25,744 nt of DNA from JBOGOC01 sp050747525 (GTDB lineage Bacteria > Acidobacteriota > Polarisedimenticolia > JACPZX01 > DASXTC01), in contig JBOGOC010000051.1 of NCBI GenBank assembly GCA_050747525.1, forward strand, positions 1 to 25,744, in the 5' to 3' direction. How positions within the stretch are numbered: position 1 is the first letter of the stretch; each line of letters begins with the position of its first letter. The translations under genes were made by a program, and so were the position numbers. Shown here one piece after another: positions 1 to 8,055 of this stretch. Under the pieces are notes generated by a model. It saw only the letters and a list, made by a program, of their open reading frames with translations. It searched no databases and was not told where the DNA came from.

Positions 1-515
1 CATGGCCCGAGCGTGCCCCAGTACGGATTGAGGAGATTGTCGTTGTCCTCGCCCGCGCTGGTCCGCCTGTTATCCGGGCAACCGTCCACGCCGAAGGCGC
101 CCCAGGAGTTCTCGTAGTCGGCGCAGACGGACCCTGCCGGGATCGACCCCGGCGGGAAGATGGTCCCGAGAACCCCATTGGCATCCTTCAGCCCGAGTGG
201 CCCGGTGTTTGTCGTGGGGGAGCTGGCGACGCCGCTGTCGTTTCCAGGGAAGGTCGCACCGACCGCACCCGTCCCGTCCGTGGCGGCCAAGCCGATGATC
301 CCGTTATTGAGCAGATTGTTTCCGTATCCAACCTGCCACCAGATGGCGTTGATGCTCCCAGCGTCGGTGGGAGGCGGCGCAAACCACCCAAGGAACCCGC
401 ACTGGAAGATCGGGAACACGCCGTCTTCCTGACACACAGCGAAGAGGCCGGACGATCCTGCCGTAAGGAGCAGCAGCCCGGCCATCACCGCCGTCAGTTT
501 GAAGCCCTTTTTCAT
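1..515 (-). CDS. Secreted protein of unknown function, 3' end beyond window
   Basis: The frame is open from an ATG at 515 to the window edge, giving about 171 residues with the C-terminus missing. The start is supported by GAGGAGG about 9 bases upstream. The N-terminus (MKKGFKLTAVMAGLLLLTAG) is a clear signal peptide: two lysines, then a hydrophobic core. The mature part is rich in Gly, Asn and Pro, with scattered Cys and Trp and segments such as INAIWWQVGYGNN, which suggests an exported, possibly disulfide-bonded protein. I recognise no domain. It begins 39 bases after the stop of the secreted protein at 555-1265 and is probably co-transcribed with it from the promoter near 1350-1374. That it is a real gene is fairly sure; its function is unknown. 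Confidence 0.75.
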   Translation of the reverse strand, partial: MKKGFKLTAVMAGLLLLTAGSSGLFAVCQEDGVFPIFQCGFLGWFAPPPTDAGSINAIWWQVGYGNNLLNNGIIGLAATDGTGAVGATFPGNDSGVASSPTTNTGPLGLKDANGVLGTIFPPGSIPAGSVCADYENSWGAFGVDGCPDNRRTSAGEDNDNLLNPYWGTLGP

Positions 516-554
516 GAAATACCCCTCCTCAGAATGGATGGCCCCAGACTCAGA

Positions 555-1265
555 TTAGAAGTGCGACGGCACGAACGTCTTCGGACCGTTGGTCTCGTTC
601 AGAATCTTAACCGCCTCGCCCAGCCGGAGAGCGGGTCCGTTGGTCAGCAGGTTGCAGGTATGTGTACCCGATACACCACCAGTCGCGCCGTAGAAGGTCA
701 GAGCGGGCGAATCCGCAACGACGGTGGCCGTGAAGGCGCCGTTCAGGCAGATGTCGCGGGCGAAAGCGTTGGTCGTGTGATACGGGTAGCCGTAGATGTG
801 CAGGCCCACGTTTCCGGGGCCGTCATCCAGCACGGTGAAGGCCTGTGAGGGGATGTGCGCGCCGACCAGGATCCCGGTGCTGGTGGGGCCTGGCGCCGGG
901 AATTGCGCCCTGGCGTCAATGATCCGGACGCCATTGCCCTTGAGCAGCAGCGCCGGGCCGTCGGTCGCCAGGTTGCACGTGTGCGCCAAGGGACCCACGC
1001 CGTTGAACTGCGTCACGCCCACCGAGATCGCGTTCAACGAGCCCGACAAAACGCCGAACGCTTCGCACAGAGCCCTCGAGTGCTGCAGCGGCCCGCGGAA
1101 CGGCAGGGCAACGTAGTTCGTGCCGCGCACGAGCTGCTTGTTCATCTTGAAACCCATGTTCGACGCCACAGCCAGGTCACCCACCACGGCGACCAGGACC
1201 ATCGCGAGAGCCGCCGCCCCCACGACGACATGGAATCGATGCTTCCTGAAAAAGGACAAGTTCAT
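555..1265 (-). CDS. Secreted protein with internal repeat, unknown function
   Basis: This encodes 236 residues. The ATG at 1265 is chosen because GGAGGAGAGG lies just upstream; the frame extends further 5' but without such a site. Residues 1-35 are a signal peptide or signal anchor: basic start, long Ala/Val-rich core, then a likely cleavage near AVA-S. The mature part starts with NMGFKMNKQLVRGTNYVALPF. Two related units are visible: HTCNL-T-GPAL-L followed by a V-I stretch occurs near residues 95-115 and again near 202-221, each preceded by an aromatic-rich segment (GVTQFNGVG; ALTFYGATGG). This points to an ancient duplication and a repeated small beta domain with one or two Cys per unit. 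The gene has its own promoter and is followed 39 bases later by another secreted protein. No function can be assigned. Confidence 0.8.
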   Translation of the reverse strand: MNLSFFRKHRFHVVVGAAALAMVLVAVVGDLAVASNMGFKMNKQLVRGTNYVALPFRGPLQHSRALCEAFGVLSGSLNAISVGVTQFNGVGPLAHTCNLATDGPALLLKGNGVRIIDARAQFPAPGPTSTGILVGAHIPSQAFTVLDDGPGNVGLHIYGYPYHTTNAFARDICLNGAFTATVVADSPALTFYGATGGVSGTHTCNLLTNGPALRLGEAVKILNETNGPKTFVPSHF

Positions 1266-1346
1266 GGCACCTCTCCTCCACATTGCGTCATGAGCGTCCC
1301 CCCCTGGCGACACGGCAGTCCCTTCGAGCGCACGAAAACCGCCTTT

Positions 1347-1374
1347 CATATACGCCCAAAAAGCCTTGTGTCAA
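1347..1374 (-). promoter_or_regulatory. Sigma70-type promoter for the two secreted proteins
   Basis: On the minus strand, TTGACA (1369-1374, perfect -35) is followed after 16 bases by TATATG (1347-1352, -10). The predicted RNA start near 1341 leaves an untranslated leader of about 75 bases before the ATG at 1265. The match stands out as an AT-rich patch in very GC-rich DNA. Confidence 0.6.
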
Positions 1375-1398
1375 GGGAGAATCCACCCGTTAACCCCG

Positions 1399-1839
1399 TT
1401 AATCGATCTGGTAATAAACGATTTCCGCATCCTGGCGAGAGGTGTCCACGTACCTCCGCCCCTCGACTTTTATACCATTCACTTTCGCCATCTCCCGGGG
1501 GGAGGTGGCCACCTTCACGGTGTGCACCGGCTGGCCGTTCTCCCACTCCAGGATCACCCTGTCCCCCTGCAGGGAAACCTGCAGGTTCATGTCCGAGTGC
1601 TCTCCAACCTGTTGATCGCCTGGAACTTTCTCGATCAGGACGGCGGGAACGGCCAGAACCGCCAGCAGCGCCGCGGCCGCCATCGAGGCCTTGGCCCAGG
1701 CCGGAACGCCCCATGCCTGCCGACTTCGGGCTTCGGCCAGGATCCGCGTCCGCCGGCCCGGCGCGAGCCTGGTCCGCTCGGCTCTCGCCGCCAGCGCGGC
1801 GATTCGGGCGATAGGGTCGATTTCGTTCGGGGAATTCAT
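1399..1839 (-). CDS. Single-pass membrane protein, unknown function
   Basis: This encodes 146 residues. The ATG at 1839 is preferred over an upstream extension because GGAGGGCAGGAAAG precedes it. The N-terminal ~50 residues are charged and rich in Arg/Ala (cytoplasmic). One hydrophobic segment follows (around WAKASMAAAALLAVLAVPAV), then a hydrophilic domain of about 75 residues containing VILEWENGQPVHTVKVATS. The layout (short cytoplasmic tail, one membrane helix, external domain) resembles anti-sigma or zinc-finger-type regulators, but no HxxxCxxC motif is present and no sigma gene is adjacent. The Ala/Arg-rich N-terminus could instead simply be a membrane-proximal tail. I do not recognise the family. 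It lies 77 bases downstream of the secreted protein at 1917-3569. Confidence 0.65.
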   Translation of the reverse strand: MNSPNEIDPIARIAALAARAERTRLAPGRRTRILAEARSRQAWGVPAWAKASMAAAALLAVLAVPAVLIEKVPGDQQVGEHSDMNLQVSLQGDRVILEWENGQPVHTVKVATSPREMAKVNGIKVEGRRYVDTSRQDAEIVYYQID

Positions 1840-1916
1840 CTTTCCTGCCCTCCAGTCGGGCCGTGAGGAAGATCCGGTCCGGCTGACACTACATACTCCC
1901 GCTCTGGAGGAGACGT

Positions 1917-3569
1917 TCAACGGGTCACGGCTGAGGGGGCCCCTGGCCAGGAGAGGGTGAAGCCCCCCGCGCCGGCCTTCAAGCTGGCGTCTTCAAAAGA
2001 CAAATCGACTCCTGGAGCCTGAATGCGGCCGCTCCCCTGCCGGGCCCTTCCGGGCTGCACGGAAGCGAGGCTCCCGGCTTTTCCCCCCATCTCCAGGCGC
2101 CCGCCGGCCGGCAGGTGGAGGGTCACGTGGTCCAGGCCATTGCCCGGTGCGTCCTGGGCGCTGAAGAGGGCCGAGGCGCCGGCCTGGAGATCGAGCGCTC
2201 CTCCCTCGAACACGAGGCGGAGAGGGCCCTCGACCCGCACCGTTCCGGGACCTGCCCACGACCAGGCGGGGGGACCCGCCTCGTAGCGGCGGAGCGCCCG
2301 GTTGCCGAGAGAAACGGTCAGATGCTGTCCCCCCTCGGGCACCGTCCCGCCCTCCGAAGCCTCGGACATCGCCGACTGGAGAATGGCGGTCAGGGTCTCG
2401 ATGCCGTGTTCCTTCCTGGCCTCGGCCACCAGCTGCGCCTCCGCGTTGGGGTCGGGGGGAGCGTCTTTGTACAGAGCCTCCTCCACGATGCGGCGGAACG
2501 GGGGCGGCGCGCCCCCGTCCCGGGGGAAATATGCCTGCGACCACTTCTGGGAGAGCGGGTACACGACGTGGGCCAGCATGGCCCCGCGAGCGCCCGCCTG
2601 AGCCAGAGACTGCGCGGGGTCGCCCGGATACCAGAGGACGGGGACATTCAGCGTGTTGATGCGCAACGCCACGAGGTTTTTCAGCCTCTCGTAGAGGGGG
2701 TCGGCCGCCTCGAGACCTGGCCGCCTGGCCGTGCCGGGCCCCCAGGACGTCACGAGAGGCGTGGCCTCGTTGTAGCGCGCGATCCCTTCGCGCCATTCCA
2801 TCTCCTCCTCCATCGCGACGGCGGCAGGGTTGGCAGCCATGCGGGCTCTGCGCACGGCCAGCCATGTCTTCGTCAGGTCGCGGTACTTCTCCATTGTCTT
2901 TTCGTTGTAGGAAATCCGACTCACGTCGCTCAGGATGCGCTGCTCGAGGATGGCAAGCGCCAGGTCCTCCTCGCCGGCCCGGTAGGCCCAGGGCATGACA
3001 TCGAAGGGGCGATCCGGCTCCACGGCGGCGCGGTGGGCCCGCCACAGCGCTCCCACCATGTGCATGAGCACCGCTTCGGTGGGGGGCCAGCCCGAGGCGT
3101 TGGCCGGCGTGATCGACGCGGCGTTGGGCCGGACCACGGCCGTGGGGCGGCCTTCCAGCATGACGGTGCCGCGTGGCGGCGGATTCTCCCAGGAAGCGGT
3201 GGCCGTGGTGAGATGCACGCTCCAGGGAGGCAGCTCCGGGTCTTCCTCCTCGAACTTGTGCCGGGGGATGGTCCCGGCCGCCTGGAAGCCGGCGGGAGGC
3301 TTGGGGTGGTTGAGCAGCACCGCCCACCGTCCCGGCTCCACCACGAGCAGTGACAGGCCCGCCGGATCGAAGGCCTTCCAGTAGGTGCGCCGCGCCCCTT
3401 CCACCGCATCGAGCGCGGCCGCGCCGCGCGCGGCCGCCAGGCGCTGGAGCGGGTTCAGGCTCTCCGTGTCGGCCCGGGAGACCGTGCCCCACGCCACGAG
3501 GAGAATGAGAAGGAGAGACTGGGCGATGGTTGGACACACCCGCGGACGATGCCTATCATGTCGCGACAT
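1917..3569 (-). CDS. Secreted protein of unknown function (550 aa)
   Basis: The start is placed at the ATG at 3569, directly before a signal peptide with core IAQSLLLILLVAWGTVSRA; a longer open frame upstream lacks such a signal. The mature protein is mixed alpha/beta. It has a helical middle (roughly residues 150-260, with DLALAILEQRIL and many Arg/Glu), and a C-terminal third of beta-like, Gly-rich sequence (VRVEGPLRLVFEGGALDLQ; LHLPAGGRLEMGG) that looks like a small beta sandwich or solenoid. No catalytic motif is recognisable. The gene is divergent from the lipoprotein gene at 3568, and the two start codons overlap by two bases. No Shine-Dalgarno sequence is visible, but a TATACT -10 element lies just 7 bases upstream of the ATG, so the mRNA may be almost leaderless. 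Function unknown. Confidence 0.75.
   Translation of the reverse strand: MSRHDRHRPRVCPTIAQSLLLILLVAWGTVSRADTESLNPLQRLAAARGAAALDAVEGARRTYWKAFDPAGLSLLVVEPGRWAVLLNHPKPPAGFQAAGTIPRHKFEEEDPELPPWSVHLTTATASWENPPPRGTVMLEGRPTAVVRPNAASITPANASGWPPTEAVLMHMVGALWRAHRAAVEPDRPFDVMPWAYRAGEEDLALAILEQRILSDVSRISYNEKTMEKYRDLTKTWLAVRRARMAANPAAVAMEEEMEWREGIARYNEATPLVTSWGPGTARRPGLEAADPLYERLKNLVALRINTLNVPVLWYPGDPAQSLAQAGARGAMLAHVVYPLSQKWSQAYFPRDGGAPPPFRRIVEEALYKDAPPDPNAEAQLVAEARKEHGIETLTAILQSAMSEASEGGTVPEGGQHLTVSLGNRALRRYEAGPPAWSWAGPGTVRVEGPLRLVFEGGALDLQAGASALFSAQDAPGNGLDHVTLHLPAGGRLEMGGKAGSLASVQPGRARQGSGRIQAPGVDLSFEDASLKAGAGGFTLSWPGAPSAVTR
3531..3559 (+). promoter_or_regulatory. Promoter for the sulfatase-fold lipoprotein operon
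   Basis: TGGACA (3531-3536) and TATCAT (3554-3559) are separated by 17 bases. The expected RNA start at about 3566 is 2 bases before the ATG at 3568, giving a nearly leaderless message. This is a by-eye match, supported by the mirror-image element on the opposite strand. Confidence 0.5.
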
Positions 3570-3570
3570 G
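3557..3570. repeat. 14-bp perfect palindrome covering both divergent start codons
   Basis: CATGTCGCGACATG equals its own reverse complement. It contains the last bases of the plus-strand -10, both predicted RNA start sites, and both start codons. This position suits an operator for a dimeric regulator that would control both directions, or an RNA hairpin at the very 5' end. Function is inferred only. Confidence 0.5.
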
Positions 3571-5505
3571 GCCGCCAGTATAGAAACGCGCTCCGCCCGA
3601 GTCCACCGCCCGCTCTGGATCCTGTCCTTCATCTTTGCCGTCCTGCCCGCGGTGCAGGGGTGCCCGGGCGGCGCGTCCCGCCCTGATCGCCCCTCGGTGC
3701 TGCTGATCACCATCGACAGCCTGCGCCCCGATCGGCTCGGCTTCGCGGGGTACGAGGCCGGAGAGACGCCGAACCTGGACGCGCTGGCCGGGCGCTCGAT
3801 CCGCTTCACCTCGGCCATGGCCCCGGCGCCTCTGACTACTCCGTCAATCGCCTCGGTGCTCACCGGGCGATGGCCCCTCCATCACGGCGTGCGCCTCGAC
3901 GAGAAGCACCGTCTGGCCGACGGCGAGACCACCCTGGCCGAAGCTCTGGGCGGGGCCGGGTACCGCACGGCCGGGATCGGCGGCTCGCTCCTCCTGCATC
4001 CGCGGCACGGTTTCTCCCAGGGGTTCTCGCAGTACCTCGAGTCGTTCGGCGAGATGCCCCGCCCGCGCGAGGCGCCCGTGCAGGGGATGCCGGCGGCCCG
4101 CGTGGTGACGCGCGCTCTGGAGTGGCTGGAAGGCAACTACCGCGAAGATTTCTTCCTGTGGGTCAACTTCCATGACCCGCATTACTTCTACTCCCCTCCC
4201 GCCCCCTTCGCCCAGAAGTTCGCCGATCGCCCCTACGACGGCGAGGTGGCCTACGTGGACGCCGAGCTGGGGCGCCTGCTGAGCAAGCTGAAGGACTACG
4301 GCATCGAGGACCGCACTCTGGTGGTGGTGGCCGGCAGCCATGGCGAAGGCCTGATGGACCATGGGGAGGCCTGGCACGGCACGCTGCTGCACCAGAGCAC
4401 GCTGCACGTGCCCCTGCTGATCAAGCCGGCCGCCGCGGTCAGCGCAGGACGGGACGTGGACCTTCCCGTGTCGCTGGTGGACCTGATGCCCACGCTGCTG
4501 GAGGCCACCGGCACGAAGGCTCCCGCCGGGATGGATGGCCGATCGATCGCCGGCGCGCTGCGCGAGCCGGGGGCCGTGGACCTGGATCCGGAGCGACCCC
4601 TTCTGGCGGAGACGCTGCTGCCGCGGGCCCTGTTCGGCTGGGAGCCGCTCGCCGCCGTGCGGTCGGGACGCTGGGTGTACGTCGCCGCGCCGTCGCCCCG
4701 CCTCTACGACCTGAAGGACGATCCGAAGGAAGAGACCAACGTGATCGCCGCGCACCCCGACGTGGCCGCCCGGCTGCAAGCGGAAGCGGCGCGCGTCACC
4801 TTCGAATCGCCCGCCTGCGAGCCGTGCGGCGGGATGGCGCGGGAGCTGGGCATGGTCTGGCCTCCGGAGGGGCGTAAGGGGCCGAAGGTGGATCCCCACG
4901 ATCGCATCGACGTGGCCAACGACACCCTCAAGGCGCATCGCACGTTCCAGCGGAAGCTGGCCGAGGCGGCGTCGCTGCTCTACCGCGACGTGCTGGCCCG
5001 CGACCCGGAGAACCGTGTCGCGCTGCTGGAGTCAGGGTGGGCGATGGGCCTGGGCAAGGCCAAAGACGACCTGCGCCCGGCCCTCGACGTCCTGGCCAGG
5101 GCGCAGCGCCTCTACTCCGAGGACGGAGAGATCTACCATCTGCTCGGCCACATGGAGCAGGCGGCCGCCACCCCCGACAACGACCGCGCGCGGCGCCTCT
5201 GGCTGCTGGCGTCGAAGCTCGACCCGCTCAATGAAGAGGCCCTCTACGACGCCGCCTGCCTGGAGGCCGTGGCGGGCAGGCGCGAGGAGGCGCTGGATCT
5301 GCTCGCGCGCTCCATCACCGCCGGCTTCAAGGACTTCGCCCACATGCGCAAGGACGCGGATCTGAGCTCCATCCGTGACGACGCCCGGTTCGCGCAGCTC
5401 GTTCCGGCCGCGCCCAAGCGGCCCGGCAAACCGGGCAAAGCGGGAAAATCGGGCGAGGCCGCCCCCGGGGCCGCGGCGGAGGAAGGGGCGGCGCCGCCAT
5501 CATGA
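3568..5505 (+). CDS. Sulfatase/alkaline-phosphatase-fold TPR lipoprotein, active site altered
   Basis: This encodes 645 residues. A signal sequence ends at Cys32 (FAVLPAVQGC), suggesting a lipoprotein. Residues ~43-430 have the sulfatase fold: metal-binding VLLITIDSLRPDRLG (Asp50), the nucleophile region APLTTPSIASVLTGRWP, and NFHDPHYFY. The nucleophile position, Cys or Ser in formylglycine sulfatases, is Thr90 here, and the Arg of CxPxR is Ile. The usual metal-binding DHGE is G-S-H-G-E, so an Asp is replaced by Ser257, which may cripple catalysis. The C-terminal ~150 residues contain TPR-like helices (ALYDAACLEAVAGRREEALDLLARSI) and a Lys/Pro/Gly/Ala-rich tail. The next gene, a paralogue with the Asp intact, overlaps by 4 bases. 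The start at 3568 follows a nearly leaderless promoter; an ATG at 3526 with AAGGAG upstream is the alternative. Confidence 0.85.
   Translation: MAASIETRSARVHRPLWILSFIFAVLPAVQGCPGGASRPDRPSVLLITIDSLRPDRLGFAGYEAGETPNLDALAGRSIRFTSAMAPAPLTTPSIASVLTGRWPLHHGVRLDEKHRLADGETTLAEALGGAGYRTAGIGGSLLLHPRHGFSQGFSQYLESFGEMPRPREAPVQGMPAARVVTRALEWLEGNYREDFFLWVNFHDPHYFYSPPAPFAQKFADRPYDGEVAYVDAELGRLLSKLKDYGIEDRTLVVVAGSHGEGLMDHGEAWHGTLLHQSTLHVPLLIKPAAAVSAGRDVDLPVSLVDLMPTLLEATGTKAPAGMDGRSIAGALREPGAVDLDPERPLLAETLLPRALFGWEPLAAVRSGRWVYVAAPSPRLYDLKDDPKEETNVIAAHPDVAARLQAEAARVTFESPACEPCGGMARELGMVWPPEGRKGPKVDPHDRIDVANDTLKAHRTFQRKLAEAASLLYRDVLARDPENRVALLESGWAMGLGKAKDDLRPALDVLARAQRLYSEDGEIYHLLGHMEQAAATPDNDRARRLWLLASKLDPLNEEALYDAACLEAVAGRREEALDLLARSITAGFKDFAHMRKDADLSSIRDDARFAQLVPAAPKRPGKPGKAGKSGEAAPGAAAEEGAAPPS
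3577..3605 (-). promoter_or_regulatory. Promoter for the divergent secreted protein
   Basis: On the minus strand, TGGACT (3600-3605) and TATACT (3577-3582) are separated by 17 bases. The expected RNA start at about 3571 is 2 bases before the ATG at 3569. Its geometry is the mirror image of the plus-strand promoter, and the -10 lies inside the coding start of the opposite gene. Confidence 0.5.
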
Positions 5506-7427
5506 TGCGGCGCCTGGCGCCAGCGCTCCTGCCGGTCGCGCTGGCCCTGATTGCCTGGGGGTGCGGCGGCCCGGCCAAGCCTCCCGCGCGCGTGGTGCTG
5601 GTGACCATCGACACGTTGCGCGCGGATCGCGTGGGCGCCTTCGGCGCGACCAGGAAGATCACCCCCACGCTGGACGCGCTGGCCGCCGAGGGGACCGTAT
5701 TCGAGAGCGCCTCGGCCACCATCCCCCTCACCGGGCCGGCGCACGCGGGGATCCTGACCGGCCGGTATCCCCTGGCCACCGGCTTCCGCAACAACGGCAC
5801 GGCCATCCTCCCTCCCGAGGAGACGCTGATCTCCGAGACGCTGCGGGCCGGCGGCTTCAGCACGGCCGCGGTGGTCTCCTGCCTGGTGCTGTCTTCGCAC
5901 TTCGGCTTCTCGCAAGGATTCGATCTCTACTACGACGAGGACATCACTTCCCAGATCGGGCGCGGCCTGTGGTTCGAGGAGCGCAAGGCGGACAAGACCG
6001 TGGACCGCACCCTGCGCTGGGTGGAGTCGGAGAAGGAGCACCCCTTCTTCCTGTGGATGCACCTGTTCGACCCCCATCACCCTTACGACCCGCCCGGGGC
6101 CGACCTCAACTCGCCCGTGGAGCCGCGCTACGACGACGAGATCGCCTTCGCCGACAAGCACCTGGGCCGCTTCTTCGACGCGCTCAAGGCCATGGACCTG
6201 TGGGACGACACGCTGGTGATCGTGTCCGGCGACCACGGCGAGTCGCTCGGCGACCACGAGGAGGCCTACCACGGCATCTTCACGTACGAATCGACCATGC
6301 ACATCCCGTTCATCGTGCGCCTGCCGGGGGCGCCCCGCGGGCGCCGCGTGGCGGACCAGGTCTCCCTTGTGGACATCGCGCCCACCATCCTGCAGGCCCT
6401 CGGGAAGCCGGTCCCGCCAGAGATGCAGGGGGTGAGCCTGGTGGACGCGGTTCGAGGGCAGGGGCGCGTCCCGGCCCGCACGGCGTACCTGGAATCGATC
6501 TACGGGGCCACCTCGTACGGCTGGGCCGAGCTGCGCTCGGTGCGCAACGAGCGCTGGAAGTACATCGATCTGCCCACCCCGGAGCTGTACGACCTGCGGG
6601 CGGATCCGAAAGAGGAAAAGAACCTGGCCCTCACCGACCCCGCGCGCGCCGCGGAGCTGCGCGCCGAGCTGGGCCGCGTGCAGTCGGACCTGGCGGCGTC
6701 CCAGCGCGGCGAGTCGAGCGCCTCGTCGCTCGACGACGAGATGCGCGAGAGGCTCCTGTCGCTGGGCTACATCGCGGGGACGGAGTCGAAGCTGCGCAAG
6801 GGGGAGCCGCGCGACCCCAAGGGGATCGTGCACGTGGCGGAAGGGATCTCTTTCGCCAACAAGCTGCGATCCATGAAGATGAACGACGGGGCCGAGCGCG
6901 TGCTGCGGGAGGTCCTGCGGGAAGATCCCGAGAACAAGCTGGCCCTGGTCAGCTTCGCCCGGCTGCTGGCCGCCACGGACCGTCTGGACGACGCGCTGGC
7001 CACCATGCGCAAGGCGATCGAGATCTACCCCGACAGCGAAGAGATGTACCGCAGCACGGGATGGATGCTCATCCGCAACAACCGCATGCAGGAGGCCATC
7101 GACCTGTTCTCCCAGGGGCTCCAGCAGGTTCCGACCAAGTCGTCCTCGATGCTCTATCTGTACGGGTTCGCCCATTTCCGCGCCCAGAAGTGGCCCGAGT
7201 CGTTGAAGATCCTCGGCGATTCGCTGAGCCTGAATCCGGGCGAGACGATGGCCTGGTACCTGACGGGGGTGTGCCAGGAAAAGCTGGGGAAGCGCCAGGA
7301 GGCCATCGCCAGCTTCACCACCTACCTGAACCGCACCGGGGACGTGAAGTCCCTGTTCGACGATCCGCTGCTCGGGGGGCTGAGGTCCGACCCCGGGTTC
7401 GACGAGCTGGTCAAGCCTTATCTCTGA
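5502..7427 (+). CDS. Sulfatase/alkaline-phosphatase-fold TPR lipoprotein
   Basis: This encodes 641 residues. The signal peptide ends with a lipobox-like LIAWGC (Cys21). The sulfatase-fold domain spans ~30-420: VVLVTIDTLRADRVG (Asp37), ATIPLTGPAHAGILTGRYP, HLFDPHHPYDPP, and an intact SGDHGESLGDHEEAYHG (Asp244, His245). The nucleophile position holds Thr77, as in phosphoethanolamine, phosphoglycerol and nucleotide phosphodi-esterases/transferases of this superfamily, so a formylglycine-dependent sulfatase is unlikely. The motif LLSLGYIAG marks the end of the domain. Residues ~440-640 form TPR repeats (ALVSFARLLAATDRLDDALATMRKAI and following). The start ATGATG overlaps the upstream stop (ATGA), so translation is probably coupled. 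The 3' end overlaps the convergent sigma factor gene by 10 bases. The likely location is the periplasmic face of a membrane; the substrate is unknown. Confidence 0.88.
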   Translation: MMRRLAPALLPVALALIAWGCGGPAKPPARVVLVTIDTLRADRVGAFGATRKITPTLDALAAEGTVFESASATIPLTGPAHAGILTGRYPLATGFRNNGTAILPPEETLISETLRAGGFSTAAVVSCLVLSSHFGFSQGFDLYYDEDITSQIGRGLWFEERKADKTVDRTLRWVESEKEHPFFLWMHLFDPHHPYDPPGADLNSPVEPRYDDEIAFADKHLGRFFDALKAMDLWDDTLVIVSGDHGESLGDHEEAYHGIFTYESTMHIPFIVRLPGAPRGRRVADQVSLVDIAPTILQALGKPVPPEMQGVSLVDAVRGQGRVPARTAYLESIYGATSYGWAELRSVRNERWKYIDLPTPELYDLRADPKEEKNLALTDPARAAELRAELGRVQSDLAASQRGESSASSLDDEMRERLLSLGYIAGTESKLRKGEPRDPKGIVHVAEGISFANKLRSMKMNDGAERVLREVLREDPENKLALVSFARLLAATDRLDDALATMRKAIEIYPDSEEMYRSTGWMLIRNNRMQEAIDLFSQGLQQVPTKSSSMLYLYGFAHFRAQKWPESLKILGDSLSLNPGETMAWYLTGVCQEKLGKRQEAIASFTTYLNRTGDVKSLFDDPLLGGLRSDPGFDELVKPYL

Positions 7428-8026
7428 GGTTCGCCAGGCGTCCTGAAGTAGTGCCGCAGTCGCTCGTGGGCGCGCGAGGCGTGCCGCCGCACGGTGATGG
7501 GCGAGATGCGAAGCACGCGGGAGATCTCCCACGCCGACAGTCCCTGAAGGTCGCGCAGGATCACCACCACCCGCTCCCGCTCGGTGAGCCCGGCCATGGC
7601 CCTCCGAAGGTCTTCGGCCGCGTCGCTGGCGTCCTGCCCCGCGCCCCCCTGCGGCGTGAACCCCAGGGACACGGCCTCCCCCGCCGCCACGGCGTCGACC
7701 GCCTCGGAGGCGTCCCACTCATCCATCGGCTCGCCCGCCCGCAGCGTGCGCCGCAGGTGGTCGCGCGTGGCGTTCACCACGATCCGGTAGAACCAGTTGA
7801 TGAAGGAGCGGCCGCTGCGGTACGAGCGGATGTAGCGGAACAGCTTGATGAAGACGTCCTGGACGATGTCCTCGGCGTCGTGGCGCGAGGCGCCCATGCC
7901 GCGCGCGATCATGAGCGCCTTTCCTTCGAAGCGCTCCATGATCTCGATGAAAGCGGCCTCTTCTCCCTGGCGCGCCCTCTCCACGACGGCGTCGAAGGCG
8001 TCCGGCTGGACGGGGGCCTGCCCCAC
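7418..8026 (-). CDS. RNA polymerase sigma factor, ECF (sigma70 family)
   Basis: This encodes 202 residues starting from GTG at 8026. Region 2 is clear: DAEDIVQDVFIKLFRYIRSYR followed by FINWFYRIVVNATRDHLRR, which binds core polymerase and the -10 element. A linker of about 45 residues, rich in Ala/Gly/Asp, leads to region 4, LTERERVVVILRDLQGLSAWEISRVLRISPITVRRHASRAHERLRHYF, a helix-turn-helix for the -35 element. Length fits the family. No anti-sigma gene is adjacent. It begins 29 bases after the stop of the C25 peptidase gene on the same strand, so it may be read with the peptidase and the peptide locus upstream. Its stop overlaps the end of the convergent lipoprotein gene by 10 bases. The GTG has no obvious ribosome binding site close by (GGAGG is ~22 bases upstream), so the start is uncertain. 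Confidence 0.88.
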   Translation of the reverse strand: MGQAPVQPDAFDAVVERARQGEEAAFIEIMERFEGKALMIARGMGASRHDAEDIVQDVFIKLFRYIRSYRSGRSFINWFYRIVVNATRDHLRRTLRAGEPMDEWDASEAVDAVAAGEAVSLGFTPQGGAGQDASDAAEDLRRAMAGLTERERVVVILRDLQGLSAWEISRVLRISPITVRRHASRAHERLRHYFRTPGEPQR

Positions 8027-8055
8027 GATCAGTCGCGTGTCCAGGTGCGCCTCCG

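Noticed and set aside
1399..1839. Anti-sigma factor
   Set aside because: The layout is similar, but the zinc-finger motif and a neighbouring sigma gene are missing; left as unknown membrane protein.
5244..7718. Long open frame on the minus strand across the second lipoprotein gene (also 18780-20588 and 20402-22579 plus)
   Set aside because: They lie opposite genes with clear protein families, have Arg/Gly/His/Val-rich compositions without domains, and long antisense frames are expected in DNA this rich in GC.
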